From: Arthrobacter tumbae | Lineage (GTDB): Bacteria; Actinomycetota; Actinomycetes; Actinomycetales; Micrococcaceae | DNA: 64,000 nucleotides | Assembly: GCF_016907495.1 (NCBI RefSeq) | Contig: NZ_JAFBCC010000001.1 | Coordinates: 2,728,001-2,792,000 of the forward strand | Direction: 5' to 3' | Shown here: one piece after another, positions 44,401-53,884 of the stretch | How positions within the stretch are numbered: the stretch's first letter is position 1 | Layout of the letters: every line of letters begins with the position of its first letter | The notes under the pieces: model-generated | The model's input: only the letters and a program-made list of their open reading frames with translations | Told to the model about the DNA's origin: nothing | The model's database searches: none | Made by a program: the position numbers and the translations under genes

Positions 44401-45204
44401 TCAGGAGCTGAACGGCAGCTTGTGTAGCTGTTCGGCTGTGTGCGACGTCCGTTCGCGCTGTCTCATGAGCCGGGCATAGTCGCGATCTCGGCGTTCGGAC
44501 ACGACTGCGTTCAGGAAGTCTTCGGGCGGTGTTCCTGCAGGCGGTGTCGGGAACACGAAAGCTGATGCTTCGGTGGCCAGTTCGATGGCCAGCGTGGTGC
44601 GTGCGGGCGGTGTGAGCCGACTTGCCTGGCCGATGAACTGCGAGATCCGGCGGGTCAGTGCGTCAGGTAACTGGGCGACGTCGGCGGTTGCACTCCACTC
44701 CTGTAACGACGGCGGCAACACCGCCCGCGTGCGGGATTTGACCACGACGCGCTCATGCATCGAATAGGTGCCTGCGAGCAGATCGCCCAGCCGTTTGGAG
44801 CGTTCGTTGAACACGGCGACGAGGAAAGCGAGGGAGCCGACCAGAAGGTAAATCTCCAGGACCGCGAGCATTCCGCGGATAAAGGCGTGCCGGAAACGGA
44901 TGGACCCGCCGTCGTCACGCACGATGCGCAGTCCCATGGCCAGGCGGCCCAGCGACTTGCCTCTGGTGACCGTTTCGATCGTCACCGGAATGACCACGAG
45001 GACAAGAACCACGAGCACCAGAACGAGTGCCTGGGTCAGTGCCGGGTCGAAGGACCCACCGAAGGTGTTTCCGACGGCGACGATAACGCCGATGATCACC
45101 AGGATCTGAGCGAGCACGTCGATCATCAGGCTGACGGCACGTGCACCGAAGGATGCCGGGCGCAGTTCAAGAACGACTGCTTCGCCTGTGATGACCGAGC
45201 TCAT
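44401..45204 (-). CDS. RDD-family membrane protein
   Basis: A 267-residue protein with an N-terminal RDD domain of three to four TM helices (FGARAVSLMIDVLAQILVII, RGKSLGRLAMGLRIVRDDGG, RLGDLLAGTYSMHERVVVKS) and a cytoplasmic C-terminal domain of about 100 residues. Function is unknown; some RDD proteins have antiporter-like roles. It has a good GGGAGG site 7 nt before the ATG and is divergent from SpoIIM, an actinobacterial pairing also seen in the Rv3694c-Rv3695 region next to a moxR gene. Confidence 0.87.
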   Translation of the reverse strand: MSSVITGEAVVLELRPASFGARAVSLMIDVLAQILVIIGVIVAVGNTFGGSFDPALTQALVLVLVVLVLVVIPVTIETVTRGKSLGRLAMGLRIVRDDGGSIRFRHAFIRGMLAVLEIYLLVGSLAFLVAVFNERSKRLGDLLAGTYSMHERVVVKSRTRAVLPPSLQEWSATADVAQLPDALTRRISQFIGQASRLTPPARTTLAIELATEASAFVFPTPPAGTPPEDFLNAVVSERRDRDYARLMRQRERTSHTAEQLHKLPFSS

Positions 45205-45277
45205 TGGATGTCCTCCCCTTGGATGAGATCAGCTTAGCTGCCGTTGGACGGTGGGTTTCGGCGGCTAAGCTGATCGG

Positions 45278-46270
45278 GTGGATCTGGACGCATTCGAGGA
45301 AGTTAACCGCGCAGACTGGAACCGGCTGGATTCGTTGACGCGGCAGCGCCGGTTGCGTGGTCGTGAGGCCGATGAGCTGCTCAGCCTGTACCAGCGCACT
45401 TCCACCCACCTGTCGATGATTCGGTCTGTTGCTCCGGAGAGTGCGCTGTCCAACGAGCTGTCCATGCGGTTGTCACGGGCTCGGACCAAGTTCACGGGTG
45501 CGCGATCGAATGTGCTCGAAGATGTTGCGCGATTCTTTGTGATCTCGCTGCCTGCTGCTTTCTACCGGATCCGTTGGCTCACTGTGGTGGTCGGTGTGGT
45601 GTTTGTGGCCGTTGCCTGGCTTTTCGGTGCGTGGGTTGTGAATACGCCCGGGGTGATTGCGGCTCTTGGTAGTGACGAGGAGATTCGGCGGTACGTTGAG
45701 GAGGATTTCGTCAACTACTACTCGGAGAATCCGGCTGCGTCCTTTGCGGGTCTGGTGTGGACCAACAATGCGTGGATTGCGGTTCAGGCGGTGGCGTTTG
45801 GGATTACCGGTCTTTGGGGGCCGTTCATTCTCTACCAGAACGCACAGGGTGTGGGAATGGCCGGGGGAATGATGGCCTCGTACGACAAGCTCGATGTGTT
45901 CTTCATCTACATCCTTCCACACGGTTTCATGGAGTTGACGGCGATCTTCGTTGCGACGGCTGCCGGGTTGCGGATCTTTTGGGCATGGGTTTCTCCTGGA
46001 GCGCGAACGCGGTCGCAGGCCCTTGCCGAAGAGGGGCGGTCGCTCATTACGGTTGCGCTGGGATTGGTGCTGGTGCTCTTTGTGTCCGGGCTTGTGGAGG
46101 GCTTCGTGACGCCGAGTCCGCTTCCTGTGTGGTTGCGGATCGGAATCGGTTTCCTTGTGTTTGCGCTCTACTGGGTGTACACGCTGGTTCTTGGCCGGCG
46201 TGCGGTCCGGGCCGGATATACCGGCGATCTTGCGGATGAGGACCGTGGGGCTTCGGTGCTGACTGCCTGA
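45278..46270 (+). CDS. Stage II sporulation protein M (SpoIIM/DUF95) family
   Basis: A 330-residue membrane protein with a cytoplasmic N-terminus of about 95 residues (LDSLTRQRRLRGREADELLS, helical) and six TM helices, including GPFILYQNAQGVGMAGGMMA and FIYILPHGFMELTAIFVATA, which are SpoIIM hallmarks. Its role in a non-sporulating actinobacterium is unknown. TAAGCT ends 6 nt before GTG 45278 and no ribosome binding site is visible, so a leaderless mRNA is likely. Confidence 0.88.
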   Translation: MDLDAFEEVNRADWNRLDSLTRQRRLRGREADELLSLYQRTSTHLSMIRSVAPESALSNELSMRLSRARTKFTGARSNVLEDVARFFVISLPAAFYRIRWLTVVVGVVFVAVAWLFGAWVVNTPGVIAALGSDEEIRRYVEEDFVNYYSENPAASFAGLVWTNNAWIAVQAVAFGITGLWGPFILYQNAQGVGMAGGMMASYDKLDVFFIYILPHGFMELTAIFVATAAGLRIFWAWVSPGARTRSQALAEEGRSLITVALGLVLVLFVSGLVEGFVTPSPLPVWLRIGIGFLVFALYWVYTLVLGRRAVRAGYTGDLADEDRGASVLTA

Positions 46271-46310
46271 CCTTTGGGCTGGCTTGGGTTCGGGGCTTCG
46301 GTGCTGTCTT

Positions 46311-46370
46311 GGGCTGCCTTAACTCGGGCTGCCTGAACCCGGGCTGCATAGAGGCGGGGCTGCCTAGGGT
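46311..46370 (+). repeat. 15-bp tandem repeat between SpoIIM and HNH genes
   Basis: Four 15-bp units beginning GGGCTGCCTTAACTC, GGGCTGCCTGAACCC, GGGCTGCATAGAGGC and GGGGCTGCCTAGGGT. The 262-bp gap also holds a hairpin CCGCAC-CCC-GTGCGG near 46513-46529, next to the HNH stop. I see no gene in it. Confidence 0.7.
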
Positions 46371-46532
46371 GGGGGACACGCCACCATTCTGTGATCGTGC
46401 TGAAGCGAACCGCGCACGACGCCAGGAGAGAGGAATCTTCGCTAGCCCACGCAAACCGTTCGTTTGCGCGTCAATGGTGCTGTGCTGTGCGGTCCTGGTG
46501 CCATTTCGTTTCCCCGCACCCCGTGCGGGTGT

Positions 46533-48344
46533 TTAGAAGGGCGGCGGTCTGGTGGTGTAGGTTTTGCCCGCTGGTGAGATGGCGATGATGGTGCCGGGTT
46601 CGGGCTGCTTGTAGTCCCAGTGCTCGTTTGTTTTGAGCATGTGGTGCTTGGCGCAGAGGCAGGAAAGGTTGTGGTGGTCGGTGCGTCCGCCTTTGTGCCA
46701 GGGGATGGTATGGTCGATTTCCGTTGCTTTTGCTGTCCGGTTGCAGCCGGGATGTCTGCAGGTTTTGTCCCGGGCTCGGACCCAGTCCTGGAGGTGTTTC
46801 GGTGGCCGGTAGGAGGCCCGGCCGATGGAGAGCGCCGCACCGGTTTCGGGGTGTGTCAGAATCCGGGTGAATGAGGGTGCGTGTCCGGCCAGACGTGCTG
46901 CCGTTTCCGGGTCGATCGGGCCGTAGCCTTCCAACACCGCGTAGCCGGGCCGGCCTAGCCTTGCACTGGAATCAGCGTTGCTGTCACCGTTCGCGGGACC
47001 GTACCCGTCTGCGACGCAGTGTTTGTCTGCGTCGTCGTGCATTGGGTTCCAGCTTTCGCCCGTGACGCGGTCTTTTTCAGCATTCCCGGCTCGGGCGCCA
47101 GCCATGAAGCCGGTCGTTCCCCGATCTGCTCCTCGTCCGCCTGCTCCTCGTCCGCCTGCTCCTCGTTCACCTGCTCCTCGTTCACCGCCGTCGCCTGGCA
47201 TTTGGTCCAGCAGGGTGAGGGCGGGCACGGTGATGTGGACGGTTGCTCCGATTCCACGGAACCCGGTTCCGTTGCTGATGTCTCCGGCGCAGGTGTGGGT
47301 GAGCAGGTCGGTGAAGACATCGGCAGGGAGCTGGCCGAGAGTGCGCCCCTCGTCCGGTGCCTGGAGTCCGCGGGCTCCGGCGTCGATCCGGTTGTAAATC
47401 CCACACGCCTGTTCCGCCGGCAAGTAGGCGCTCAGCCAGGCCATCCCGTCAGTACCCGGCTCGACGATGACCCGGCGTTCGGCAGCGGCACGGGTTTTGC
47501 GGACCGGAGCAGCTTCCGGGTGCAGGATCTCCCGCAGTCCGCGGGCTCGCCGGGTCAGTTTCGCGACCGTGGACTGCTCAGCCACCTCGACAAGGTCCTG
47601 TTCAAACCGGACCACCGAATCAGCGGGCACACCGACGCATTCCTCCACGATGGTGGCGGCATGCCGCCACGACAGCTTGCCCGCTTCCATGCTGGTCAGC
47701 GTGCGCTCGTGGTGATTGACCAGCGACCGGCTCTGCGCGACAAGATTCTTGGCAGACCCGGACGGCATCCGCAGCAGTGCGCCGACTTCTTCGGCTGCCA
47801 GCGACAACACAAACTCGTCCTGATCGGCTTGTGCCTGAGCGCTGGACTGGACCTCGTTGGCCGGCTGCACATCGCGTCGATACAGCTCACGGATACGGTC
47901 CACCAGCCGTGCCTTTTGCGCATCGGCCCAGCACTGTAGCTCGTTCAACCGTTCCAGCGTGTCCACCGCGTCGGTCAGCGTTTCCAACGCCCTCATAGGG
48001 GACAGCTCAACAACACCCCACGGACCGGATGGTGCTGGTTCGTCTGTGCCTTCCCAAATTTGGCCTTCGAACACCCCGCTGAACGGGACCTCGGTCCAAT
48101 CCGGAGCTTCAGATTCTGTCCAGGAAGAGTTCCTCTGAGTGCCAGGACGGGTGAAACCTGGGTCAGACGGTCCTGACCGGGAGGTGCTCTCCCCAGCGGA
48201 GTCTGCACCTGTAGAACCCGGATGAGGCGATCCTGACCTGTAAGAGCTCTCGCCAGCGGAGCCCGCGCTGGAGGCACCGGCAACACCAAAGGCACCGGCA
48301 GCACCACCCTCAGCACTTGGCGTGAACTCCTCGGAAAACTCCAT
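46533..48344 (-). CDS. DUF222-HNH endonuclease (13E12-repeat family)
   Basis: A 603-residue protein: a Ser/Gly-rich N-terminal stretch (about 5-65), a DUF222 domain (about 110-420), a Gly/Arg-rich linker with GERGA repeats, and a C-terminal HNH nuclease (CRHPGCNRTAKATEIDHTIP, then HHNLSCLCAKHH) with all key histidines, asparagine and zinc cysteines. The family is multicopy in Arthrobacter and mycobacteria (REP13E12) and may be a domesticated or mobile nuclease. The ATG 48344 has GGAG 7 nt upstream. The N-terminal region also holds imperfect repeats (SAGESSYRSG / SAGESTSRSG). Confidence 0.87.
   Translation of the reverse strand: MEFSEEFTPSAEGGAAGAFGVAGASSAGSAGESSYRSGSPHPGSTGADSAGESTSRSGPSDPGFTRPGTQRNSSWTESEAPDWTEVPFSGVFEGQIWEGTDEPAPSGPWGVVELSPMRALETLTDAVDTLERLNELQCWADAQKARLVDRIRELYRRDVQPANEVQSSAQAQADQDEFVLSLAAEEVGALLRMPSGSAKNLVAQSRSLVNHHERTLTSMEAGKLSWRHAATIVEECVGVPADSVVRFEQDLVEVAEQSTVAKLTRRARGLREILHPEAAPVRKTRAAAERRVIVEPGTDGMAWLSAYLPAEQACGIYNRIDAGARGLQAPDEGRTLGQLPADVFTDLLTHTCAGDISNGTGFRGIGATVHITVPALTLLDQMPGDGGERGAGERGAGGRGAGGRGADRGTTGFMAGARAGNAEKDRVTGESWNPMHDDADKHCVADGYGPANGDSNADSSARLGRPGYAVLEGYGPIDPETAARLAGHAPSFTRILTHPETGAALSIGRASYRPPKHLQDWVRARDKTCRHPGCNRTAKATEIDHTIPWHKGGRTDHHNLSCLCAKHHMLKTNEHWDYKQPEPGTIIAISPAGKTYTTRPPPF
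47126..47185 (-). repeat. In-frame 15-bp tandem repeat in the HNH gene
   Basis: Four 15-bp units (CTGCTCCTCGTCCGC twice, CTGCTCCTCGTTCAC twice) encode repeated pentapeptides of the GERGA/GGRGA type in the linker between DUF222 and HNH. Pairs of identical units suggest recent duplication. Confidence 0.8.
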
Positions 48345-48532
48345 AAACACACTCCATCACCCACCTCTGACAAAACTGGACCGTCCGAGCAGCCACCGGA
48401 TTATGCCCACTGCGAACACCGACGGACTGCGGACAGGCACGCCGAGAAGAAGCTCAGCGGCGTGGCCGACATCGGTCGGGTCAGTCCTCCCGGGTACTGT
48501 CGTAGATAGGAATTCCATGCAAGGAGACAGTC

Positions 48533-50107
48533 GTGGCTGACAAAGCTGAGAACGAAAATCAGAGCGGGCCCGAAGGCAGCGAACGCCGCGCAGCACTGCG
48601 CTCGGACCAGTCCGGCGGCGGTTCAACCCGCCTTCGTGAGAGTGGCTTCCCCATGAGGAAGGCCAGCACCCTTCCTGACGTATCGGCCTACACACCGGCA
48701 TACGAGAACGAGACCGATAACGACACCGAGGCCGAAATTGCTGCTGCCCCGACGCCTGTTGGAGATTCCGCTGCAACGTCGCCTGGAAGCGGTGATTCTC
48801 CTGCCGTTCCGGAGCCCGAAAACACGTCGACCGGACAAAAAGACCCCATCACCATGGGGTCCGGCTACGGGCGAGCGGTTTACTCGCCACCGGATCACCC
48901 CACAACAGATCCGTCGTCGCCGGCGACACAACAAATCGCCGCAATTCCGGTCAAAGCAACCTCTGACGAGGGCCCCGCCGCAGCAACTGCCGAGCACGCA
49001 GCCTACGAGCACGCAACTGCCGGCGACGCAGCCCGCCCCGACTCAGCAACTGCCGGCGACGCAGCCCCCGTGGACGCGACGCCCGATGACGCGACCCGAC
49101 CCGCCGCAGCAACTGGCGAGGACGCGACGCCCGATGACGCGGTTCACGAGGATGCAGCCCGCGAGCACGCAACTGCCGAGGCCGCGGCTCACGAGGACGC
49201 AGCCCCCGAGGACGCAACGCCCGTACACGCAACACCCGCGGGCTCGACTCTAGCCCGCTCCTCTTCCTCACCATCCCGGCCGAGCCGCACAAAGACCGAC
49301 GACGACGCCACCCCCGACACCTCCTCGCTCGCCATCCGCCCTCCCGAAGAGGAGGTCAACCGGCGGGCAAACCAGCGTGACGAGGCCGCCGCTGCCAAGC
49401 CGTTACTTCCGCGCGTCCTACAGGCGGCAGTCGCAGTGTTCTTCCCGATCATCCTTCTCGCCGCAGCGGTTCGTGCTGTCACCACCCCGCTGTTCCTCTG
49501 GGTCGAATACCATCGCCCGGGTTTCCCTGCCGACAGCTACGGATTCAGCACCGAGGACCGGATGACCTATGGCTCGTACGCCATGGATTACATCCTCAAC
49601 TGGGCGCCCGCCCGCTTTCTAGGCGACCTCGTCAACACGGACGGCGACCAACTGTTCCTCGACAGCGAAGTCGGCCACATGGCTGACGTGAAGGGCGTGC
49701 TGTCTACCGGGTTTGTCGTCGCAACCGTCCTCGCCATCCTCACAATCGTTGCCTGCATTTACCTGGCACGCCGCTACCCCGGAGGCATCCGCCGCGGCCT
49801 GTTCGCAGGTGCGGTTGCAACGCTCGTCCTCGCGATTGCGCTCGCCGTAGCCGGGATCCTGGCCTGGGAAACCTTCTTCACACAGGTCCACGCACTCTTG
49901 TTCGCCGACGGCACCTGGACCTTCCGTCTCGACGACACCCTCATCCGACTCTTCCCAGCCCAGTTCTGGATCGACGCCGCCGCATCCGTCGGCGCCATCG
50001 TGCTGATTGGTGCTGTACTGACCCTCGTCCTCACCTGGCCCACCAAAGCCCGCCGCGAAAAGTCCGCCCACGCTTACGCAGCCCGCCGCGCCAACAACGG
50101 CATCTAA
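48533..50107 (+). CDS. TIGR01906 (DUF1461) integral membrane protein with a repetitive N-terminal extension
   Basis: A 524-residue protein. The C-terminal half is the TIGR01906/DUF1461 domain with about four TM helices (from residue 300) and the typical loop GHMADVKGVLSTGF. The first 295 residues are hydrophilic and disordered, with a degenerate pentapeptide repeat region (about 152-240, of the type ATAGDAARPDSATAGDAAP). Function is unknown. The start GTG 48533 follows AAGGAG by 6 nt. Family members are normally about 230 residues, so the extension is the odd part. Confidence 0.83.
   Translation: MADKAENENQSGPEGSERRAALRSDQSGGGSTRLRESGFPMRKASTLPDVSAYTPAYENETDNDTEAEIAAAPTPVGDSAATSPGSGDSPAVPEPENTSTGQKDPITMGSGYGRAVYSPPDHPTTDPSSPATQQIAAIPVKATSDEGPAAATAEHAAYEHATAGDAARPDSATAGDAAPVDATPDDATRPAAATGEDATPDDAVHEDAAREHATAEAAAHEDAAPEDATPVHATPAGSTLARSSSSPSRPSRTKTDDDATPDTSSLAIRPPEEEVNRRANQRDEAAAAKPLLPRVLQAAVAVFFPIILLAAAVRAVTTPLFLWVEYHRPGFPADSYGFSTEDRMTYGSYAMDYILNWAPARFLGDLVNTDGDQLFLDSEVGHMADVKGVLSTGFVVATVLAILTIVACIYLARRYPGGIRRGLFAGAVATLVLAIALAVAGILAWETFFTQVHALLFADGTWTFRLDDTLIRLFPAQFWIDAAASVGAIVLIGAVLTLVLTWPTKARREKSAHAYAARRANNGI
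48985..49250 (+). repeat. Degenerate 15-bp repeat region in the TIGR01906 gene
   Basis: Many imperfect 15-bp units with cores such as GACGCAACGCCC and GAGGACGCAGCCC encode Ala/Asp/Glu/Thr pentapeptides (DATPD, EDAAP, EHATA). Every unit keeps the reading frame. Confidence 0.7.
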
Positions 50108-50190
50108 GCACGACGACGGCGGCGGCAGGCAGGGAGCACGACGACGGCGGCGGCAGGCAGGGAGCACGACGACGGCGGCAGCAGGCAGAG
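50107..50190 (+). repeat. 28-bp tandem repeat downstream of the TIGR01906 gene
   Basis: Three 28-bp units start at 50107, 50135 and 50163 with the core AGCACGACGACGGCGGC; the first two are identical. A decayed fourth follows to about 50225. It lies between the convergent 3' ends of the TIGR01906 and acyl-CoA synthetase genes. Confidence 0.85.
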
Positions 50191-50238
50191 CGCGACTGCG
50201 AGGGGACGACCGCGGCAGGCAGAGAGAGCAACAACCCG

Positions 50239-52119
50239 TCAGGTGTAAAGCTTCTCCACAGCCGCACCGTGATCGGCCAGCACCGCCGCCTTCTTCAGCT
50301 TCAGGGTGGGTGTGAGGTATCCGGAATCGACGGTGAACTCGGCATCGAGAACATCGAACTTCCGGATCTGCTCGGCACGCGACACCAGCGTGTTCGCAGC
50401 ATCGACAGCCGTCTGCAGTTCCGCACGCAACGCAGCAGACGACAACACCTCAGACGACGCCACCTCAGACGACAGCACCTCAGACCACGCCACCTCAGAC
50501 GGCACCTCCCCAGACGACAGCACCCCAGACGACCCCGAAGCGCCATGCCCGTTCGCTTTCACCCAGTTGCTCACAGCGTCAGGATCGAGCGTCACCAAAG
50601 CAGCAACAAACGGCCGGTTGTCGCCCACAACGAGCGCGTGCGCCACGAGAGGATGTTCCCGCAGTTTCTCCTCCAGCGGCGCCGGGGCAACGTTCTTGCC
50701 GCCAGCCGTCACCAGAAGGTCCTTCTTCCGGCCGGTGATGTGCAGGAAGCCGTCCTCGTCCAGCGTTCCAAGGTCACCGGTACGGAAGAAACCGTCCTCC
50801 GTGAATGACTCTGCATTGGCAGCACTGTTGTGGTGGTACCCCTTGAAGACACCGACGCCGTTGACCTGGATTTCGCCATCCTCATCGACCCGAATGGTGG
50901 TTCCGGGCATCGGAATACCCACCGAACCGACCCGCGTCAGCGACACCGTATTCGCCGTACAGGGCGCAGTACTCTCAGTCAGCCCGTAACCTTCCAGCAC
51001 ATTGATCCCGGCACCACGGAAGAAGTGCGTCAGGTGCTCGCTGAGCGGCGAAGCGCCCGACACCGTATGCACCACCTCACCACCAAAAACTCCCCGCAGC
51101 TTCGGATACAGCACACGGTCAAACAGTGCGTGACGTGCCCGCAACAGCAGCGACGGACCACTTCCACCCCGCGCCGCAGCATCCAAAGCCTTCGAGTAGG
51201 CAACCGCCGTGGCGTCCGCCGCACGGAAAATTTTGCCCTTGCCGGCAGCCTCAGCCTTCTGCGAAGCGGTGCTGTAGATCTTCTCGAAGATGCGTGGCAC
51301 CACCAGCAGGAACGTGGGCTTGTACGCAGCGAGATCGTCAAGCAGCTCGGTGGCATTGGACGTGTGGCCAAGCTTCACCCCGGCACCCAGGCAGACCAGC
51401 TGCACCGCACGCGCCAGCACATGCGCAAGCGGCAGGAACATCAGGGTCCGTGCATTTTCCTGTTTGAGCAGCTCCGGCAGGAACTCGATGGTGTTCACGG
51501 CAAACAGCGCAAAGTTGCCGTGCGTGATCTCGCACCCCTTGGGTTGCCCCGTAGTGCCCGACGTGTACACCAGCGACGCCACATCCTCCAGCACCCGGCT
51601 GCTCCGCGCGGCCTCGAGCACGTCGTCGCTGACCGACTCCCCGTCAGACGCCAACGATGCAAAGGAGGCAGCACCGTCGTCGTAATTCATCAGTACAAGC
51701 TGCGCGTCCGGCGCAGCCTGGCGCACCACTGCCGCTTTTTCCTCGTTCTCAACGAGCACGACGACGGCGGCAGAGTCCTCCAGGATGAAGCTCACCTGGT
51801 GTGCCGAGGAGGTCTCGTAAATGGGAACAGTGACGGCTCCGGCAAACCAGATGGCAAGGTCAGCGAGGGTCCACTCGTAGCGGGTCTTCGACATGACCGC
51901 CACCGAGTCACCGGGTTGCACGCCGCGCGCGAGAAGCCCCTTGGCCAGCGCGCGCACCTGCTCCAGGAAGGAGTCGGCACTGACGTCCTTCCAGACGCCG
52001 TCCGTCTTCACCGCATACAGCGGGGCCTTCGGAGCGCGCCTGTGCTGGGTGAGGAGGAGGTCGGTGACGTTGGACTCGGCCGGTAGATCGACCATGAGTT
52101 CGGTGGAGGATTCTCGCAT
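50239..52119 (-). CDS. Long-chain acyl-CoA synthetase (AMP-forming, FadD15-like)
   Basis: Activates fatty acids through an acyl-adenylate. The 626-residue protein has the P-loop YTSGTTGQPKG, FLPLAHVLARAVQ, the motif GYGLTESTAP and the C-terminal GRKKDLLVTAGGKNVAPAPLE. It groups with FadD15-type enzymes by these motifs. A 30-residue insertion of SSEVL-like pentapeptides lies near residues 525-560, between the hinge domain and the C-terminal lysine region. It ends convergent with TIGR01906, and a GGGAAAG-type site precedes the ATG. Confidence 0.9.
   Translation of the reverse strand: MRESSTELMVDLPAESNVTDLLLTQHRRAPKAPLYAVKTDGVWKDVSADSFLEQVRALAKGLLARGVQPGDSVAVMSKTRYEWTLADLAIWFAGAVTVPIYETSSAHQVSFILEDSAAVVVLVENEEKAAVVRQAAPDAQLVLMNYDDGAASFASLASDGESVSDDVLEAARSSRVLEDVASLVYTSGTTGQPKGCEITHGNFALFAVNTIEFLPELLKQENARTLMFLPLAHVLARAVQLVCLGAGVKLGHTSNATELLDDLAAYKPTFLLVVPRIFEKIYSTASQKAEAAGKGKIFRAADATAVAYSKALDAAARGGSGPSLLLRARHALFDRVLYPKLRGVFGGEVVHTVSGASPLSEHLTHFFRGAGINVLEGYGLTESTAPCTANTVSLTRVGSVGIPMPGTTIRVDEDGEIQVNGVGVFKGYHHNSAANAESFTEDGFFRTGDLGTLDEDGFLHITGRKKDLLVTAGGKNVAPAPLEEKLREHPLVAHALVVGDNRPFVAALVTLDPDAVSNWVKANGHGASGSSGVLSSGEVPSEVAWSEVLSSEVASSEVLSSAALRAELQTAVDAANTLVSRAEQIRKFDVLDAEFTVDSGYLTPTLKLKKAAVLADHGAAVEKLYT
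50438..50527 (-). repeat. In-frame 15-bp tandem repeat in the acyl-CoA synthetase gene
   Basis: Six 15-bp units (starts 50438, 50453, 50468, 50483, 50498, 50513) with consensus GACGACAGCACCTCA encode pentapeptides SSEVL/SSGVL in the C-terminal domain. Confidence 0.85.
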
Positions 52120-52205
52120 CGGTGCAACTCGCTTTCCCTCGGTGGTGACTGGCGTCTGGACTGACGTCTGGACTGGCGACGTACGGCTGGCGACGCACGC
52201 CTAGG

Positions 52206-53831
52206 TCAGATCCAGCTCGGCATCCACATGCGTAGACGCCACTGGTTGTAGGGGATGGTTTCAGCCGTCCAGACGGGCAGGAAGAACGCGGATACCAACA
52301 CTGCGAGCACAACGAATCCCCCCACGAGCACAATACCGCTCCGGCGCCGCCACGGGGGGTCGTGTGCACGTCCCAGAATCAGCCCCAGCACATAGACCAG
52401 CGCCAGGACGAGAAACGGCTCGAACACGATCGCATAGAAGAAGAACATGGTGCGGTCCGGGAACAGGAACCACGGCAGGTAGCCGGCAGCGACTCCGGCG
52501 AGGATGGCACCTGCGCGCCAGTCGCGCCGGCCAACCCAGAACAGAATCACCACCAGCAGCGACAGCGCAGCGCCCCACCAGATCAGCGGGTTGCCCACCA
52601 CACTCACCGCCTGGGAGCAGTCCGAAGCCCCACACGTCAGCCCGTCCGACTGATAGTGGAAGGACGTCGGCCGCCCCATCACCAGCCAGGACCACGCCGT
52701 TGCCTCATACGGATGCTCGGAACTGAGCCCCTCATGAAACGTATACGCACTGCGGTGGTACTCAGCCAGCGAGCGCAGGGGAGCGGGGACCCAGTCCCAC
52801 AGCGGATCGGGATTGTCCGCCGCCCACTGCCGGTCATACGCATCGGAAGAGAGGAACCAGCCGGTCCACGACGCCACGTACGTCAGCAGTGCCACCGGCA
52901 CAACCGACACGAACGCCTGCAGACCATCACGCACGACGGCGCCACGCACCCAGCGCCGAACGCCCACCGTGCGCCGGGCTGACATATCCCACAGCACGGT
53001 CATCAGGCCGAACACCGCAATGTAGGGCAGTGCCGACCACTTGGTGCCCAGCGCCAAGCCGAGCGCCACCCCCGCGGCGATCCGCCACGGACGCAACCCC
53101 AGCCACGGCCCGTACAGCAACTGCTCACGCGTGGGCTGGCCACGCTCCCGAGCGAAACCGGCCATCAGCACGGCCAACCGGCGCCTCGCCCAGTTCCGGT
53201 CCAGCACCAGCAGCGCAAACGCAACCAGCACCCAGAACATGAGGAAAACGTCCAGCAGCGACGTCCGCGAATGGACCAGATGATGCCCGTCGACCGCCAG
53301 TAGCAACCCCGCAATACCGCCCAGCACCACCGACCCGAATAACCGCTGCGCCACCAGAGCCAGGATGAGGATGGACAGCGTACCGACCACCGCCGCCGTG
53401 AACCGCCAGCCGAACGGATTGGACGGCCCGAACAGCAGCATCCCGAATGCGATCATCCACTTGCCGACCGGCGGATGCACCACATAGTCCGCCGTCTCCA
53501 GGATCACCCCGGGGTTGCCGGCGTTGAAGGACTCATCCGCCTCCTCCGGCCACTCACGCTCATACCCGGACTGCAGGAAGGAGTAGGCGTCCTTGACGTA
53601 GTAGGTCTCGTCAAACACCAGCGTGTCCGGTTCACCCAACCGGACAAACCGCAGCACCCCGCCGATCAGCGCCACCATCACGGGAATCAGCCAACCCCAC
53701 ACCCCGAATGGAAGCTGCTCACCGAGCAAACGGCGCCGCAGTACGCGCTCGGAGAACGCGGTTCGCGCCGAAACGACCCACTGCGGCCCGGACCCCTCGC
53801 GGAGGGCTGCGGCAGTGGTGGTTTGGCTCAC
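52206..53831 (-). CDS. Protein O-mannosyltransferase (PMT family)
   Basis: Transfers mannose from polyprenyl-phosphate-mannose to exported proteins at the outer membrane face. The 541-residue protein has about 11 TM helices, the catalytic DE pair after TM1 (LVFDETYYVKDAYSF), the loop VHPPVGKWMI and GHHLVHSRTSLLDVF. It starts with GTG 53831, 6 nt after TACGAT, so a leaderless mRNA is likely. Its divergent arrangement with rsmI is conserved (Rv1002c/Rv1003). Confidence 0.93.
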   Translation of the reverse strand: MSQTTTAAALREGSGPQWVVSARTAFSERVLRRRLLGEQLPFGVWGWLIPVMVALIGGVLRFVRLGEPDTLVFDETYYVKDAYSFLQSGYEREWPEEADESFNAGNPGVILETADYVVHPPVGKWMIAFGMLLFGPSNPFGWRFTAAVVGTLSILILALVAQRLFGSVVLGGIAGLLLAVDGHHLVHSRTSLLDVFLMFWVLVAFALLVLDRNWARRRLAVLMAGFARERGQPTREQLLYGPWLGLRPWRIAAGVALGLALGTKWSALPYIAVFGLMTVLWDMSARRTVGVRRWVRGAVVRDGLQAFVSVVPVALLTYVASWTGWFLSSDAYDRQWAADNPDPLWDWVPAPLRSLAEYHRSAYTFHEGLSSEHPYEATAWSWLVMGRPTSFHYQSDGLTCGASDCSQAVSVVGNPLIWWGAALSLLVVILFWVGRRDWRAGAILAGVAAGYLPWFLFPDRTMFFFYAIVFEPFLVLALVYVLGLILGRAHDPPWRRRSGIVLVGGFVVLAVLVSAFFLPVWTAETIPYNQWRLRMWMPSWI

Positions 53832-53884
53832 GGAATCATCGTACCGAGCGGCAGTGACAGTTCCTGGACAGCTAGGCTGAACCA

